Of a stretch of 64,000 nucleotides of DNA, positions 33,132 through 46,020 are shown piece after piece. Made by a program: the position numbers and the translations under genes. The DNA lies in NCBI RefSeq assembly GCF_000204055.1, contig NW_006768778.1, positions 1 to 64,000 of the forward strand, given 5' to 3'. The DNA comes from Melampsora larici-populina 98AG31. Taxonomy: Eukaryota > Basidiomycota > Pucciniomycetes > Pucciniales > Melampsoraceae. Position 1 is the first letter of the stretch, and each line of letters opens with the position of its first letter. Below the pieces are notes generated by a model. It was given only the letters and a program-made list of their open reading frames with translations, was not told the DNA's origin and did no database searches.

Positions 33132-34766
33132 ATGGATGTTAAGAGATGGGAAGAAGCTCTGAATCGACATGGATTGATGGAAGAATATAGAGATGTTGTA
33201 GAAGGTTTTATCCATGGTTTTGATCAAGGCATTCCAGAGCATCGATTACCATACCCAAATGAAAACTATTTCACACCCGAAAATCATACATTGTCAAGTT
33301 TAGCTTCAGAGAAGATAATCGAGTCAATGAAGAAGGAAGTGAAGGCAAAAAGGATGTACGATCCCTTTTCACATGTTCAAATGTTGGGAGTTTTCAAATT
33401 CTTCAGATCAAGTCCTTTAGGAGCAGTTATAAACGGTGATGGGTCACTTCAACCTATAAATGATCTTTCTTACCCTTGCAACGACTCGCTGATACCATCG
33501 GTGAACTCATTTGTGAAAGCAGAAGATTTTAGGACAACATGGGATGATTTTGACGTCGTAGCGTCTTTTTTCAAATCTTTGACTACTCCATGGTTGTTAG
33601 GTGTTTTTGATTGGAAAAAGGCCTATAGGCAGATTCCGACAAAAATGGATCAGTGGAAATATTTATTGATAAAAGACTTTGACGGTAACCTTATGTTGGA
33701 TACTGGGATTGCTTTTGGAGGCGTAGCTGGATGCGGGTCATTTGGAAGGCCTGCAGACGCTTGGAAGCATATAATGATGAGGGAATTTGATTTGATTACG
33801 GTTTTTAGGTGGGTATATGAAAATTTGTTCATCAAAAGAACTGGCTCAACGGTGGAAATGAAAGATATAGCAGAAAGGTCTCAACAATTAGGTCTTTTGA
33901 CAAATTTAGAAAAACTATCAAATTTTGGTCACAAACAGAAATTTATTGGGTTTATTTGGAATGGCTCAAACAAAACTGTTTGATTGCGTGAGAATAAGTT
34001 ATTACAAAGGAAAGAACGACTTAAAGAATGGTTGGTACCGAATGTCAAAATCACCTACGACAAATTAGAAGTATTTATTGGAAGGCTTAATTACGTCACG
34101 TATATACTCCCGCAATTGAGATGCTACCTTAATAGTTTATGCAGAATGAAGAAGGAGTGGGTGAATAAATTTGCGACGAGGAAGTTGGATTCAGATGTGT
34201 TGGAAGACCTGGAATTCTGGTTAGAAACGTTAAATGAATTTAGAAACATGAGATTGGTAGCTTCAAAGAAACCTAAGGAAATCAATTGGGTCGGTGATGT
34301 GTCGACTTCCTTTGGGATTGGAGTCTTGGTTGGCAAGAAGTGGTGCCAGTTCAAGATGTTATCAGGTTGGGAGATTAGCGGAAAGTACAAACAAAACATA
34401 GCATGGCTTGAAACTGTGGCAATTATGTTGGGGTTCTTAATGCTAATTGATATGAAAGTTTTGCGTGGCCAGAACCTGATTGTCTGGACAGATAACACCA
34501 CTTTGGAGGGTGTTATTCAAAATAAGAAGTCACGAGACAGCGAGGTTAATAACAAATGGAAGATCATTCAGCAATTGTCAATCAAGCAAGATATGAATTT
34601 ACATCCGATGAGGGTGACCACCAACAAGAACATAGTGGACGCCTTATCTCGAGGCATCATTGATGATGTGGATGATGCAGATCAAATGTTTGTACAAATT
34701 CCAAATGACTTAGTGGGAATTTTGGAAAATGCCACAGTAGCTCGACCGATCAAAGGTCCCTTGTAA
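33132..34766 (+). pseudogene. RT-RNase H of the second Ngaro-like element, one in-frame TGA
   Basis: One reading frame with a single interruption, TGA at 33981-33983 (NKTV*LRENK; the first element has Arg there, KSVRLPEAK). RT motifs: GVFKFFRSSPLGAVINGDGS, INDLSYP, GVFDWKKAYRQIP, AFGGVAGCGSFGRPADAW. The catalytic position reads FRWVYENLF where the first element has FRWVDDNLF, so both metal-binding Asp residues are replaced. RNase H: WVGDVSTSFGIGV, VWTDNTTLEGVIQ, NIVDALSRG. The enzyme is dead by two independent lesions. Confidence 0.8.
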
Positions 34767-35110
34767 TCTACTCACTACATGCTGTCGAATTGAAATTGTA
34801 ATGACCGTCTGTTCGTAAATGTTACCAGTAAATCTGAGAACAGACTTTGTACCTGATTAAATGAAAAGAGATAGTACTCTCTCAGTTTTGGATAAGTGGG
34901 CGCCGTTCCTTTGGCACGCTTATTTGGGAAATCTTTCCCGTGATTGTTACGACATCCAATTTCTGAAACACCCAATTTCCTGTCTCTTGACAGTCAGACG
35001 AACGTTAGTTATTAGGCGGCTCTAGACAACCGGGGCACTGTAGGATCCTCTTCGTCTTTTTGAGTATAGACGTTCTGCTAACTCGTTTCATTTAGTTTTG
35101 TCTTTAAGAT

Positions 35111-36165
35111 ATGAGTAGTGACATTAATTTACGCAATCTACGGGAATTTGTCTTGAATTGCGGAACTGTCTTGACAGAGCAACATCTGCATTTGCTGAAC
35201 GGATGGAAACATAACACTTGACTCAGCTACAACGGTGCCGTCAAGAAGTTCTTGAAATACCTAGAGTCTCAAGCTATTGTCGACTTCGTCTTGCCAGCTA
35301 GTCCATCAGACATTTACGGCTTCTGTTTTTGGGCGGGACAAAACAAATTTGGATCAAATGGAAATGAGATCAAAGCTACAACCCTTCAAAAATACCTCTT
35401 CAGGCTGCAAGCGTGGCACCTGCTTCATGACAAACCGTACTCTCACGTAGCAGATCAACACATGAAGGTCATGATACGTGCATCAGCTCAGGCGGACGCC
35501 TTACTGCCAGTCAAGCAACCAAAGTCGGCAGTGACGATTAAATACATGATGGCCCTCTTTTGTGCTTTGAGCACGGGCGACGCGAAAGACATGGCGATCT
35601 TGGGTTGCGCCATCTGCGCCTTTTGGGGTCTAGCGCGTCTAGCCGAACTGACTTACAATATCTCGTGTGGCGACACTAGCTGGATCAATTTGGTATGGTG
35701 TAAAGACGTAGTCAGGACACATGACACGTCCAATTCATTCACCCTTCAAGTGCGGGGCGCAAAGACGGCTAAGGCAGGGGTGGCTCAACACATCCTTTTG
35801 GTAGGCCAACCAAATATCTTGTGCCTGGTGAAGGCCGTATTGAGACGCCTGGCAACCACGGCTAATGGATCCGACTCACTGTTTGGATATCAAGCACTCG
35901 ATGGCTCTTGTCGGAACTTGACTCGGACGATGGTAGCTTCAAGGTGTATTTGCGTCTGGGAGTCTCATGGGTGGTATGGAATCTCCGGCCACTCGTTCCA
36001 AGTGGGTGGAGCCTCTTTTCGAGCAGCGTTGGTGATCTCTCACCAGGACATAATGGTTTTGTGACGCTGGACTTTGCAGTGCTATAGGCTGTACATCCGA
36101 GAGTACTCACCAGAGGATCTCGCTGAGACGGTGGCGTTGCTGAATGTCATTAATGGAGAATTTTG
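35111..36165 (+). pseudogene. tyrosine recombinase of the second Ngaro-like element
   Basis: Frame from ATG 35111 (MSSDINLRNLREFVLNCG) interrupted by TGA at 35219-35221 and again at 36062-36064. Core-binding domain SYNGAVKKFLKYLES; catalytic Arg in FWGLARLAEL; the H-x-x-R box reads GHSFQVGGASF, with Gln (CAA) in place of the catalytic Arg (CGA) kept in the first element. After the second TGA, RWTLQCYRLYIREY holds the Trp and the nucleophilic Tyr. It is separated from RNase H by about 340 bp of non-coding DNA. Confidence 0.75.
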
Positions 36166-38235
36166 ACTCAGGTTAGCACAAGTTTGGGGTTTTTGCGTAG
36201 GCTCAGGCTTGCACACAAACCCAAGTTTTGGGTGTATTGCTAACCCCATTCTTGTGCGTTTTCCTAAACCTAGGCTGGTTTACTCTGCGTGTCAGAGTGT
36301 TTTCCCTTCCCCTTCCTCGACTGGTCCCTTGACAGCTGATAGTTCCAAGGGCCTGACCCTAACGCAGCTTTTGCCAAACGTTGTCAGGGGGAAGAAGAAA
36401 CCACCTCTCCCTCACACCCCATACATACTGTATGGCGCTCACGCATTATAAGCTATAAAAATATGAATTGAAATAGAAATATAATTACATCTGTTTAAGA
36501 CAGGAGCAGACTTATGCTCAACTAATGTGTTAAGTGAGAACATATGAGATGATAAGTGCTGACCGTAACAAATGGATCATCATGTGGAGGATCAAGATTG
36601 AATCGATCAAAAGTGTGTTTTTTTGGTGTTATTGAGTTTATGTGGTTTTTAGTCTAAAGTGTTCGCATTAAAAGTGTTAAAGGTGCGAGTGTTCTAGACA
36701 TAAGGATAAGAGGAAAGAGAATTTTTTTTATTAGTTAGTTAAATAGTTTAAAGTCAAGTGTTAGAAAGAAAAAACTTACCAGAAAGGGAATAAGTGTTGT
36801 AGTGGTGTTTGATCTTATACGTTGAAGTTGATTGGTGGAAGGGTTGTTAGATTTTTATTTTATTTTTTTTATTTTTTTGAGATTTGGTAGCTTCGAGTCA
36901 GGGCCAGTCAGGGCCAGTAGGAAAAGGACTGAACCTGGGTTCAAATCCAGTTCAGGTTGTGATTTTTAAATTTTATTTTTTTATTTTTTTACTTAAATTT
37001 GTGTGTGTGGCTCAGTTGTGGGTGGATAATTAGGGTTAGAAAGCTTGTATATCCTTGTAAGCGGTAAACTAGGTTTACAGAAAACTTGTAACAGCGGGGT
37101 TGTAAAAATTTGTCTCACGTATTCTTTTTAGAACTTTCTTTAGGTTGAAGGCAGCTTCACAGCACCGTAGTTTCATCCGTCCTCCTTGACGGTGATTCTT
37201 ACCTTCTCCGGCTCAGCCTACGCTACACTGCGTAGGAGTTCTACACCGTGAGAACCAAGCCAATTCCCAGTGAATGTTATGTCTGACAGAAACTTACACA
37301 ATGGGTGCGTGGTCGGACAGTCAACATCCGACAAAAACAACAATCTCCTCAAAACAATCTCTGGAAAGAGATCTGTCCTAAGAAAAGAATGGTCAGGAAA
37401 AATAATTGGCTTCACTTGGAAATGCTATTATAACTAAACTTATGGTGTGATATGACAATTGGTATAGCTGTTCAAATATTGAGTGGATTCATTTTCCCGT
37501 CTGCTGGTTGCGAAAAATCTTCCCCACCAAGCATCCAAGCTTTTGCCACATTGAGACTGTTTCTCTGACACTGAGTGGCAGTCCAAAGACATCAAGTATC
37601 CTTTGGTGGGGATGGTGTGGCAAAGTCAACAGTACACTTCAATCATGCACCAAATTGATGAACTTTCTTTTGTATATTGCTCATCTCCGCAAGGTGAACT
37701 ACTTTAATCCCCCAGGTTTGATCAATGCCGTACCAAGGCCTCTTGCACTGATTCAGGTTCTGCTATTTGTCCTGGAATTCCCAAGAATTGTTATGATCCG
37801 CTCTTTCTTCTTAATCTGACTGATGAAAAGAAAAACGCCCTTTGTATCAAGCCTGTGTCAGCTCTCTTGAATACTCTACCTAACAAGATTCAAGAATTTC
37901 TCCCTTAGTTTATATTTCAATGAGGCAGTACCAAAGATCTTTTTGTTTATGATCTTACCCACACATAGTAGAAAAGCCGTTGAGTGTGTATATAGTGTAT
38001 ATAGAAGATTACCGTGTATTACAAAAAATGAAATGACCACATTAATTATCTACATATCATGAAAAAGTACAATGAAAGTTGAATAACAATACATCCTTCC
38101 CGTACTCATTTTTGGATTGGAGTCTCATTTCACTCCAAAGTTGAAGTGAAGTCGGCCATACTCTAATGACATGCATAAGTCCGTCAGCTTTAGAAACACC
38201 TCCTTACACAGAAAATGGAAGGAGCTGACCATACT
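36166..38235. other. AT-rich spacer
   Basis: No supported gene. 36850-36995 has T-rich runs around a segment with CTGGGTTCAAATCCAG (36937-36952), a perfect T-arm-like hairpin with a Pol III B-box sequence, followed by T runs. A possible A box (TGGTAGCTTCGAG) lies about 50 bp upstream. A tRNA cloverleaf was not found; a SINE or tRNA relic is possible. 37500-37900 has several short broken frames with no recognised product. Confidence 0.4.
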
Positions 38236-41200
38236 TCAAAGGCTGACTAAAGAGACAGTCAACTTTTCAATTCCAAAGGTTCCTGCTGTGTTATGTAATG
38301 CGGCACAATAACACAAAAGATCCTTTGTACGCAACGATTGAAGGTGAAGATTTTGGTTGTACTGGACTTTGGTGTTTAGGTGTGGTAGCAAACAATAAGG
38401 GTCTCGAGGCTCATCAATCTTTTCAAGATCTTGGAAGACGTGGAGAGCAAATACCGGCTTGGAAAGCCCCTGTGACCGTATAATGTGATGGATCACACCA
38501 AAAGATTTAGTCCCCTGCAAGTTAAACTCAACATAACTGTTCCCGGCATTTTCATTGTATGTGCTGAAAGATTTTCTGCCATGTCTCCAATCTGACGTCA
38601 TCTGTAAGCTGGGGTCGGTGTCCAAACCCATATCTCTCAAAATTGAGATGACTGATGCTCTTATCTCTTCCGTAGGAGAAAAGTTCTTCCCTTTGGACAA
38701 AGGCGTTTTCAGGATGATGTGAGCTCCAATTTCCTTGCCATAGTCGGGAGAGATATTACTGAGAAAATTGAGAAAGAAACCTTGCTCTGTATGCTTCTTG
38801 ATCATGGTCTGTCCAACAACACCTTGAAATAGGTTTTCGAGAGGTGTTGATAATCATCAAATTTAAACATTGAATCTATATTGTTGGAAATCAAACACTC
38901 ACCATGGTCCCCATTTTTGGGAAATGCAACCATTGTACCAATAATACGCTCTCCAGCCCAACATGCTGTGTATGAAGGGGGTTCAAGAAGACGGCACTGA
39001 GCTGGTAGATGTTGGGCAAAATGAAGGTTGGGTTTTGCATTGATCCCGGGCCAGTTTTCTAGAAGGTGGTGGCAATAATTCAAAGGCAGATGTGGTAGTG
39101 TGTCCACGTCCTGAGGGCAGAGCGTGTGTGATACACTTATGTTCACAATCTGTGTAGCAAGTACAATGCCCGTATGAATCTTTGAAGCATCCGAGTGTGG
39201 TTCTGCATTGGGGTAAGAAGGCACAAGTGAAAGGACCATGTACACAGTGTACAGGCTTAACCACTCGGCAGATTTGGGTGTGCCGCACATATGCATCCCT
39301 ACTTTTGCTGGAACACGAGTTAGCCAAGAGGGGACAATAGTATTGGCAACTGTCTGGTGAATCATATCAAGCTTGTCTACGGAAAGGGTGGGACCAGCGG
39401 GTGATATGACTGTGCTATCTGAATGTTTGGAAGGATCGGAGCCGTTTCCACTGGGTTTGAAAGAACTTTCATTATCAGGAGGATTTCCACTGGCTTGGAA
39501 AGATCTTTCCATTTGCGTGCGAGACTTAGCAGCACGAGAATATATAGTGGCTTCAAGCGCTTGAACCTACTGATGATTGATTATGATCGAGTGAAGAGCC
39601 ACCTTTGTTAAGGTTGCTCATTTCAACATCAAGATCTCCAAGAGCTGAATTATGCTCAGACGTAGGATATTTGCCATGATCAATCCTGAGATCCTCTTGC
39701 TTTTTCAGCTGCTTGCCTGCGGTCGGAATTTGGAGGTCTGTGTTTGAAAAGTCTGCTGTTAGCCCAAGGATAATACAATGCATTACATTGAAAGTGACAA
39801 AATCTAGGGGCTGCCAGTAAGGTAGCTTGTAAAACGCGGAATTGCAAACCCCATCGTCTTTCATCAATTTCTCTTGGGCCTGTGGAGTTTTTGCTTCAAG
39901 CCATTTCTGTGCTTGGTGTTTGTGCGTGAGTGCAGTCCAGGTTTTGAATACTTTGATATCAACATAGTTAATGTCATCCAATGTTATGTACCGTTTTGAA
40001 CAAAAATTTGTGGACCTATGTCCAGAAAAACCAGAATTTTTTTTCATGGCAGGTACATCAGCAAGGAGAAGAAACAAAGCAGCGCGGATGATTTGTCCTT
40101 TGGGGTGTCGAGAAGTTTTGGTGAATCTGATGCCTTTCCACAAGTCTTGAAGTTCAGAAATTAAGTGTGCTAGGATATAGTGCATCTGTTCACTGATGGG
40201 TCCTTGTTGGCTGGGAGTGTTACCATAAACAAACAAATTCTCCGCTTTGTATTGAATGCCAGGCGGCAGATTGAAACATATGAGGGTAATGAGCCCAGCG
40301 CTATGTTTGTGTCCTTGTTTGGTTCCGTATGGATCAAACCAGTCGGATTAAAATCCAAAAACTAGATTCCCAGAGATGCGGGTGAAAATTTGGCCATTCT
40401 GTTTGAAACTGTTCCAGAGGGTCCCATCCCAGACATCTTGCAAGAGTCCTGATTGTGGCCGGATCCTACTCAGGGGTGCATTGAGATTTGTATCAAAAGA
40501 ATGGTGTTGTGACATTTTGGCTAGCCATTCAATTAACTTCTGATGATGAAAGATTTGAACAGGCTGGACTGAAGCAGTTATTTTGGCTTTTTATTTGTAT
40601 AGTAGCAATTGCAAAGGAACTTTGGCTTTGAAGACTTTGTTCTTGAAAAACAATAATTGTCGCAAAGTGTCTTACTTGGTCAAATTTCAGGTTGACCGTG
40701 TAGTGAGAAACATATCTCACATGAGACTGTTTTGATCACAGGTGCTTGTAAATTCACACACTTGAGAAGCCTTGGCATATTTGTGGGGATATCTTCCCAT
40801 ATGGGGGCTGTTTGTGGGTTGATTTGGGTGAGGGTGGTCTGCAATTTGTGCCGCTCCATGTGTAGTGAAGTTTGACACACTTTCACCAAACCATGCTTGA
40901 TAAGATGTTCGTTCAGCACTTGTATCATGGACTGAACACAGGATGGGTGTTGAAGCAGGGTTTGCGGCGTGTAAAACGACAAGGTACAGAATTCAAGTGG
41001 GAAATCAAGTCAAAACGTGAACTGCTGATTGATGGGGAGGGATTCAGAGTCAACTGCGCGTGAGGTGGAAGCTAGGCCCTTGGAATTGATATGTAAATTG
41101 AGCACACATTGTTCTCCAACCATCAAGTGTGGAGCCTTGTGGAGAGGGAGCTGAACAGGGCCTTCATGGCTCAAGAAGTCCGTAGATTCAGGTGATCTTG

Positions 41201-41480
41201 CTTGTTTGCCAATGATAGGAATGGCAGCCGTGGTGTCATTGCGGTTATCATTGAATGGAGCAGATGCTGTGGAAATGATTGTCATGAGACAAGATTCACA
41301 ACTGTTGATGGATGATAAACTTGCCTTGTTTCGGAGTAGATTGACCAATGGATTCTCTTTGATGACAGCCATAATTGGTTCAATGGAACAGCCTCCCCAT
41401 ATGAGTCTCTCCATTCTTCTCAAATTGAAGCTGAGAACAGCCAAGAAGTTTGCAGGTGCAGCAAATGTGATCTGGTCCAA
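38236..41480 (-). pseudogene. tnp2-family (CACTA/EnSpm) transposase, fragmented
   Basis: On the minus strand, in order: 41480-41010 and 40982-40680 (N-terminal, with Cys pairs such as CEICFSLHG); 40358-40170 (DFNPTGLIHTEPN); 40236-39553 with the core DVPAMKKNSGFSGH, FCSKRY, LPYWQPLDFV and FNVMHCIILGLTADF; 39512-38802 (PSWLTRVPAKVGM, LPLNYCHHLLENWP, CWAGERIIGTMVAFPKNGDHGE); and 38805-38236 (C-terminal domain, FGVIHHIIRSQG). These motifs fit the basidiomycete tnp2 transposases related to CACTA elements. Some gaps look like introns (for example an acceptor CATCAGTAG near 39566), others like lesions. Element termini were not found. Confidence 0.65.
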
Positions 41481-41517
41481 AATACGCCATGTAAATTATT
41501 TCAATACAAAATAAGAA

Positions 41518-41681
41518 GTTGGACAAGCGAGTCGGTAATATACAAAGGTGAGAAAGGACACAACTTTGGCTCTTATCGTGGAAAAGTAAAGAATAACTAG
41601 TTGGACAAGCAAGCCACTAATATACAACAATGAGCAAGGACACAACTCCTGTTCTTATCATGGGAAAGTCCGTCTGCCAAA
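41518..41681. repeat. tandem duplication, 82-bp period
   Basis: Two diverged copies starting at 41518 and 41600, each GTTGGACAAGC...AATATACAA...AAGGACACAACT...CTTATC. The first copy directly follows the N-terminal end of the tnp2 pseudogene and could be a subterminal repeat of that transposon. Confidence 0.6.
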
Positions 41682-41955
41682 ATAAGGGTACACTGGGTTG
41701 TTAAGGTTACCCTTCTTGGGATATGTCCAACCGCCAGTTGAGTAGGTAATATGTTTCTTGGGTTTTGGTTTCAGAGCAAAGAAATCGAAGTTTGTGATGA
41801 GGTAATATATGTACATATATTAACTCTCCAAACTATGAATGAGGGTTGAGGAAACACTCATACAAATTGATTGATCAAAGAGAGCCTGCTTGCGTAAAAA
41901 AAACAGGTGATACTTGTTTGCTATGGTAAGAGCTGGTGCATTTGAAATCCCTGTA

Positions 41956-42058
41956 TTGAAGCACCACATTTTGCTAGACGTGGTGCTTCAACTTGTAAGG
42001 ATTTGGATTTCAGGTCACTCTATGAAAGCACCGCATCTTGCGAGATGTGGTTCTTCAT
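41956..42058. repeat. two adjacent hairpins
   Basis: 41956-41967 and 41980-41991 are perfect 12-bp arms (TTGAAGCACCAC / GTGGTGCTTCAA) around a 12-base loop. 42022-42058 is a second, imperfect hairpin of related sequence (AAGCACCGCATCTT / GAGATGTGGTTCTT). It is probably a short inverted-repeat element that duplicated and drifted. Confidence 0.6.
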
Positions 42059-42882
42059 TCAAATTGTGAAGATTACCAAGACATGACCCTGTTCACGTTT
42101 GCCATGCAGCAACTTAGATATAAATTAATCAATTGATTGAAGTAATCCTGCTTGTGAAAAAATTGTGTCACACATGTTCGCCAAAGTAAGATTGGTGGAT
42201 ATATCCAACAGTCAAAGTACAAATAGGAGGTTGGGCAAATTTTCTTCTTCATCAAATAAAAGTGGCCCACGTAAAAGACGTCCAACTCATTTGGAAAACA
42301 TGGTGGTGAGGGGTTGCCCCTCCCTCAATTGTAAGGTCCAATCAGATATTGTGTTTTGCAGCGGCTCACCTGGAATGCAGCTTCAGGGTTAGCAGTTTAA
42401 AAGCTGCTGAGCGGTGGTAATTATTCCTAGAAAGCTTGATCTAAAAAACACCAAGGATACATATGTTGGAAGATCAGACACTTCTGTGTCCCAGCAGATC
42501 AGGATGTATGACAGAAGACCTATGAATTTTGATCACATGTGTATATATACTATCAACAACTATTTACACCATCTACACGTGTAGAGACTGAGTACGCTCA
42601 GCGCTCAAATAAAAAGAAGAAATCACATTGAGATCACAACAATGTTTCACTGGTACTATCAACTTGACGTAGCAAACTAGAAATTTTGTTTAGAATCATT
42701 TATACATAGAAAATACGGAAAATGAGAGTTCAGATTGGTGCATTTCCGCAAATGGCGACGTCAGGGAGAACACAAGGAAAAGGGAGGATCAAGTTTGAGA
42801 GCTACTGAAATTGACATCAATGATAACTTGAACACATAGCTTGCAGTGATGATGATTGTTAATGCCTTATAGGTTGAGTTTC

Positions 42883-44341
42883 TCAACCTGTTAACATATT
42901 CAAAGCTGACACACTTCCACCTGCTTCTTCAGCAGCCAGAATGGCGATGGATCTAAAAGATATCTTGATACCATCAATAACTGACCTAATATCCACTGGG
43001 CTGTGATCACTCAATTGCAACTCATCTATGACCAAACCTTCTTGTGCTTCATACCAGATTGGCAAAACAAGAGACAGTTAATACCCTCTTGGAGGGAAGC
43101 AGTCGGGATCAGGATCAGGGGCGTATACACCCCTATCAATCAGTTCTTTTGCCCTTTTGATGTCAATTGGGATTTGCTTGCGCTTCCAATGAGCCAGGTC
43201 CAGTAGAGCAATGAGTGTGTCCAAGTCTGAACTTCTCCATTGCAGCCTTAACTTTTGACGAGAGTTTGATGTGACAGCTTCATCATCCAAATGGATATCC
43301 GGATGAGACAACATCTCAACCTCTGCTGAATCTTGGCAAAAACGTCTGACCGTGTTAGCCAACCTAGCTTCGTAAAGCTTTGACAAATACATACACATTA
43401 GCATTCCAGTAGTACCTCAATCATATCAAGATACTTCTGCTCACTTTAGTTTCTTGCTGTCTTTTCCTTGTGCAACTTTTTCTAGAGGACATGTTGGCCT
43501 CCAGTGTTTTTTGCCCCTCAGGAGTCTTCATCAACTTGCAATTCCAAGTTTGTTCTCAATATTTTGCACCTTTCCCGCCGCACAAGCGTCGGAGCACTTC
43601 TTCACGATTTGAAGCAGTATTATCGGAGACAAGGATCCCAAGCTGTCTTGCCGAGTTTGCTTCATAGGCCTTAACCCATTGGGCTAAAATGATGGTGGAG
43701 GTAGCTTAGTTCCAAGGGGAACTGTATGAGGCTTGCCAATCAAAGGTACACCTGGGAAAACCCGCCATTGCCAAGCTTGCTGTACATTGAGATACAAAGT
43801 GATGAGGATATCTTGATCAAGTGTTTGACAAGATGCCCGAGGAGAAAATTACCGGTTGCATCGGATTTTTCAGAGTTGCCATTTCCACTGTGTCCTTTTC
43901 AACCATCCTCTTTTGTTTGCGGTTTGGTTTGAAACCAGCAGGTTTTTTCAAAAGGTATTGTAGCATGGCTTTGTCATGTGCTTCTCAAATAAATAACTCT
44001 CAAGCTTGTCTTTGATTCAGCCAATTGTTGCGCTCCTTGTTGGACGGAGGGTCAGGCAGCTTTTTGAGCCCTGCAGATGCCAAATTGGAAGATCCCCTTG
44101 CTTTGCACGGAACACCCATGAGCTTGCAATTGAACTCATGGATTACCCTGGCAAAAGGTGTTGCCGCTTCTGGAATCAGATGGGAGCCAGCTTTCTGTCC
44201 AATTCCTTCATTCCTGTGCCTGATTGCAGTAAGTACTTTCAATTTTGTGGCAATCTTCCTCTTCCGTTGTAAGACCTCTTCGTGTGTAAGATCACCATCT
44301 GGTATCAATGCGCACAATCCGTCAGTCCCACTACTGTACAT
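42883..44341 (-). pseudogene. unassigned degenerate coding region
   Basis: Minus-strand pieces with protein-like character: 44341-44000 (ATPFARVIHEFNCKLMGVPC, then KKLPDPPSNKERNNWLNQ), a bridge near 43960-43850, 43404-43078 (RLANTVRRFCQDSAEVEM, LDTLIALLDLAHWKRKQIP) and 43065-42883 (PIWYEAQEGLVIDELQLSD). Consistent strand and spacing suggest one multi-exon gene with stops and shifts. I do not recognise it. It lies next to the tnp2 pseudogene and may be a passenger or an unrelated family. Confidence 0.35.
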
Positions 44342-44985
44342 AATGTGTGTTACAAATCACCCGGTAAGCACAACCCACCAGAACTTTCTTCCCACCCTGA
44401 ATCTGATCCCAAAGCATTCAAGTCTTCTTCTGTTACCAAAGTTTTTGACCAAGATGTCAGCCATTCAAATGTTCAACTGCACATATGAGACAGATTTTAA
44501 TTAATCAGGCACAAACCCTCAGTTTGTAGAGAATCTTTGTCAAGGCGTCTTTTTTTGCCAGGACCATTGGACGCACTAGGAGTAAGTTGTGTTGTTGTTA
44601 TATGAGATCTCATGATCAAATTTACACAAGAAATATAGAAGATAAAGCAAATGTAGTTATGTTGTAAGAGAATGGAAAAGAGGTCACACAGAAGCTTTAC
44701 ACAGTCTTTCAAGAAACAGACAAAAAAATTGCACTTATGATTGAATCCAGAGGGGCTTTCCACAAACAAATCCACACTCTTCAACAACACCCCCGTTGAT
44801 CATGATTGTTTGGTTTCTGTTTGTGTAACTGATCTATGGTGTGCTCGCACCATACAAATGATTGAAAACCCTGCATCCCAGTCACCATGCAATGACTGGT
44901 TTGATATTCACCAGTGAAGTTTGACGTCAATTGTTTCACCCCCATCAATTCTACAACGTCCCAACTTAACCTGTCCTACAAATGG

Positions 44986-46015
44986 TGTCAGCCCTGAGTA
45001 CTAAACCAGAGTATCAATGGACGACGTATTGTAATAAAAACCTTAGAAATAGCAATTACAACTCAAGGCTCAGTTTCAAGAGTCAAGTTACATATGATTT
45101 AGCATATGTAACATGTGCAGAACTTACATCAAAGGGTGTGAACATACATAACTTTGATGTAAACCAAAACTACATATATTTCACAGCCTTAACACGTATG
45201 TAACACGTGAAATATACTTATAACCCAATAGTAACTGTCTTACTGTAATTAACCTAACCATAGAACCACAATTTGTGCGCACTTGTAGTCCAAAGATTTC
45301 CAAGGTTCAGACTATATAAACCCTGAAAATCCAACCAAATTGAGAGGAATCACATTATCACATTATTATTCAACAACTACACAACTTTGCTTTTATTCAT
45401 CTTCCTAGAACCTTCGAACTTTGCTTATCAATTACCAAACTTTGAAGGCCTGATTCTACGGAACCTTGAAACTCAAACCTTGTGTCTTGTTGCTTATACT
45501 GTGTGCTCATTCAACTTTGTTTCTGATTAGACTTCATAATCAGTAGTTCTTGTAATATCCATTTGGTGGAATTACTTGTAAGGAAGTAGTCCTTGGGTAC
45601 TGCTTATATCAGATTTGGGATTCATCCGGTATAAGAAACTCCAAATCTACGGGGAAATCTCTATTAGTCAGAGTGTAAAGTTCCCCGGTGTTATAATAGA
45701 CTTTAACACCACCTTCTTTGACCTTTCTTTGAGTAACAAGAGGATCAAATTAGGATTGACAACTGTGTGTCAGTTGCTCTTATTTTTAATTATTGTAAAG
45801 ACAATAATTAACTCAAAATCCGTGGGCTAAAGCCTTTGTTTAAAGGTTAACTAACTGGAGTCTTTACTTGTTTATTCCAAGTAAAGCTCTTACGCCCAAA
45901 TCTCTACCCATTCATACTTGTAGATATTGATCTACACGACTTTGGTAGAAGTTACCATACCTTCTACAACCTTTTTATTGCTTCTACTAGCCTGACAGAC
46001 GCTAGTAGGCTCACA
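44986..46015 (+). repeat. solo LTR, 1030 bp, TSD AATGG
   Basis: It begins TGTCAGCCCTGAG and ends GGCTCACA, with exact 5-bp direct repeats AATGG at 44981-44985 and 46016-46020. The 5' part shares blocks such as AATTACAACTC and GGCTCAGTTTCAAGAGTCA with the minus-strand solo LTR at 50287-51039. No internal retrotransposon sequence is present, so it is a solo LTR left by LTR-LTR recombination. Confidence 0.85.
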
Positions 46016-46020
46016 AATGG

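Larger units (their letters stand above)
30739..36165 (+). mobile_element. second Ngaro-like retrotransposon, decayed
   Basis: Same domain order as the first copy (Gag, RT-RNase H, tyrosine recombinase) but on the opposite strand. The protein similarity is clear but low, so it is a different family and not a recent duplicate. The A/B terminal repeats of the first element are not present, and no split repeats of its own were found in 30300-30740 or 36170-36460. The boundaries given are those of the coding part only. Confidence 0.75.

Noticed and set aside
30300..36460. split direct repeats for the second Ngaro-like element
   Set aside because: Compared both flanks by eye and found no shared blocks; the ends are probably lost.
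36885..36975. possible tRNA or SINE (B box GGTTCAAATCC with T runs)
   Set aside because: The T-arm hairpin is good, but no acceptor or anticodon stem could be paired and the A box is weak.
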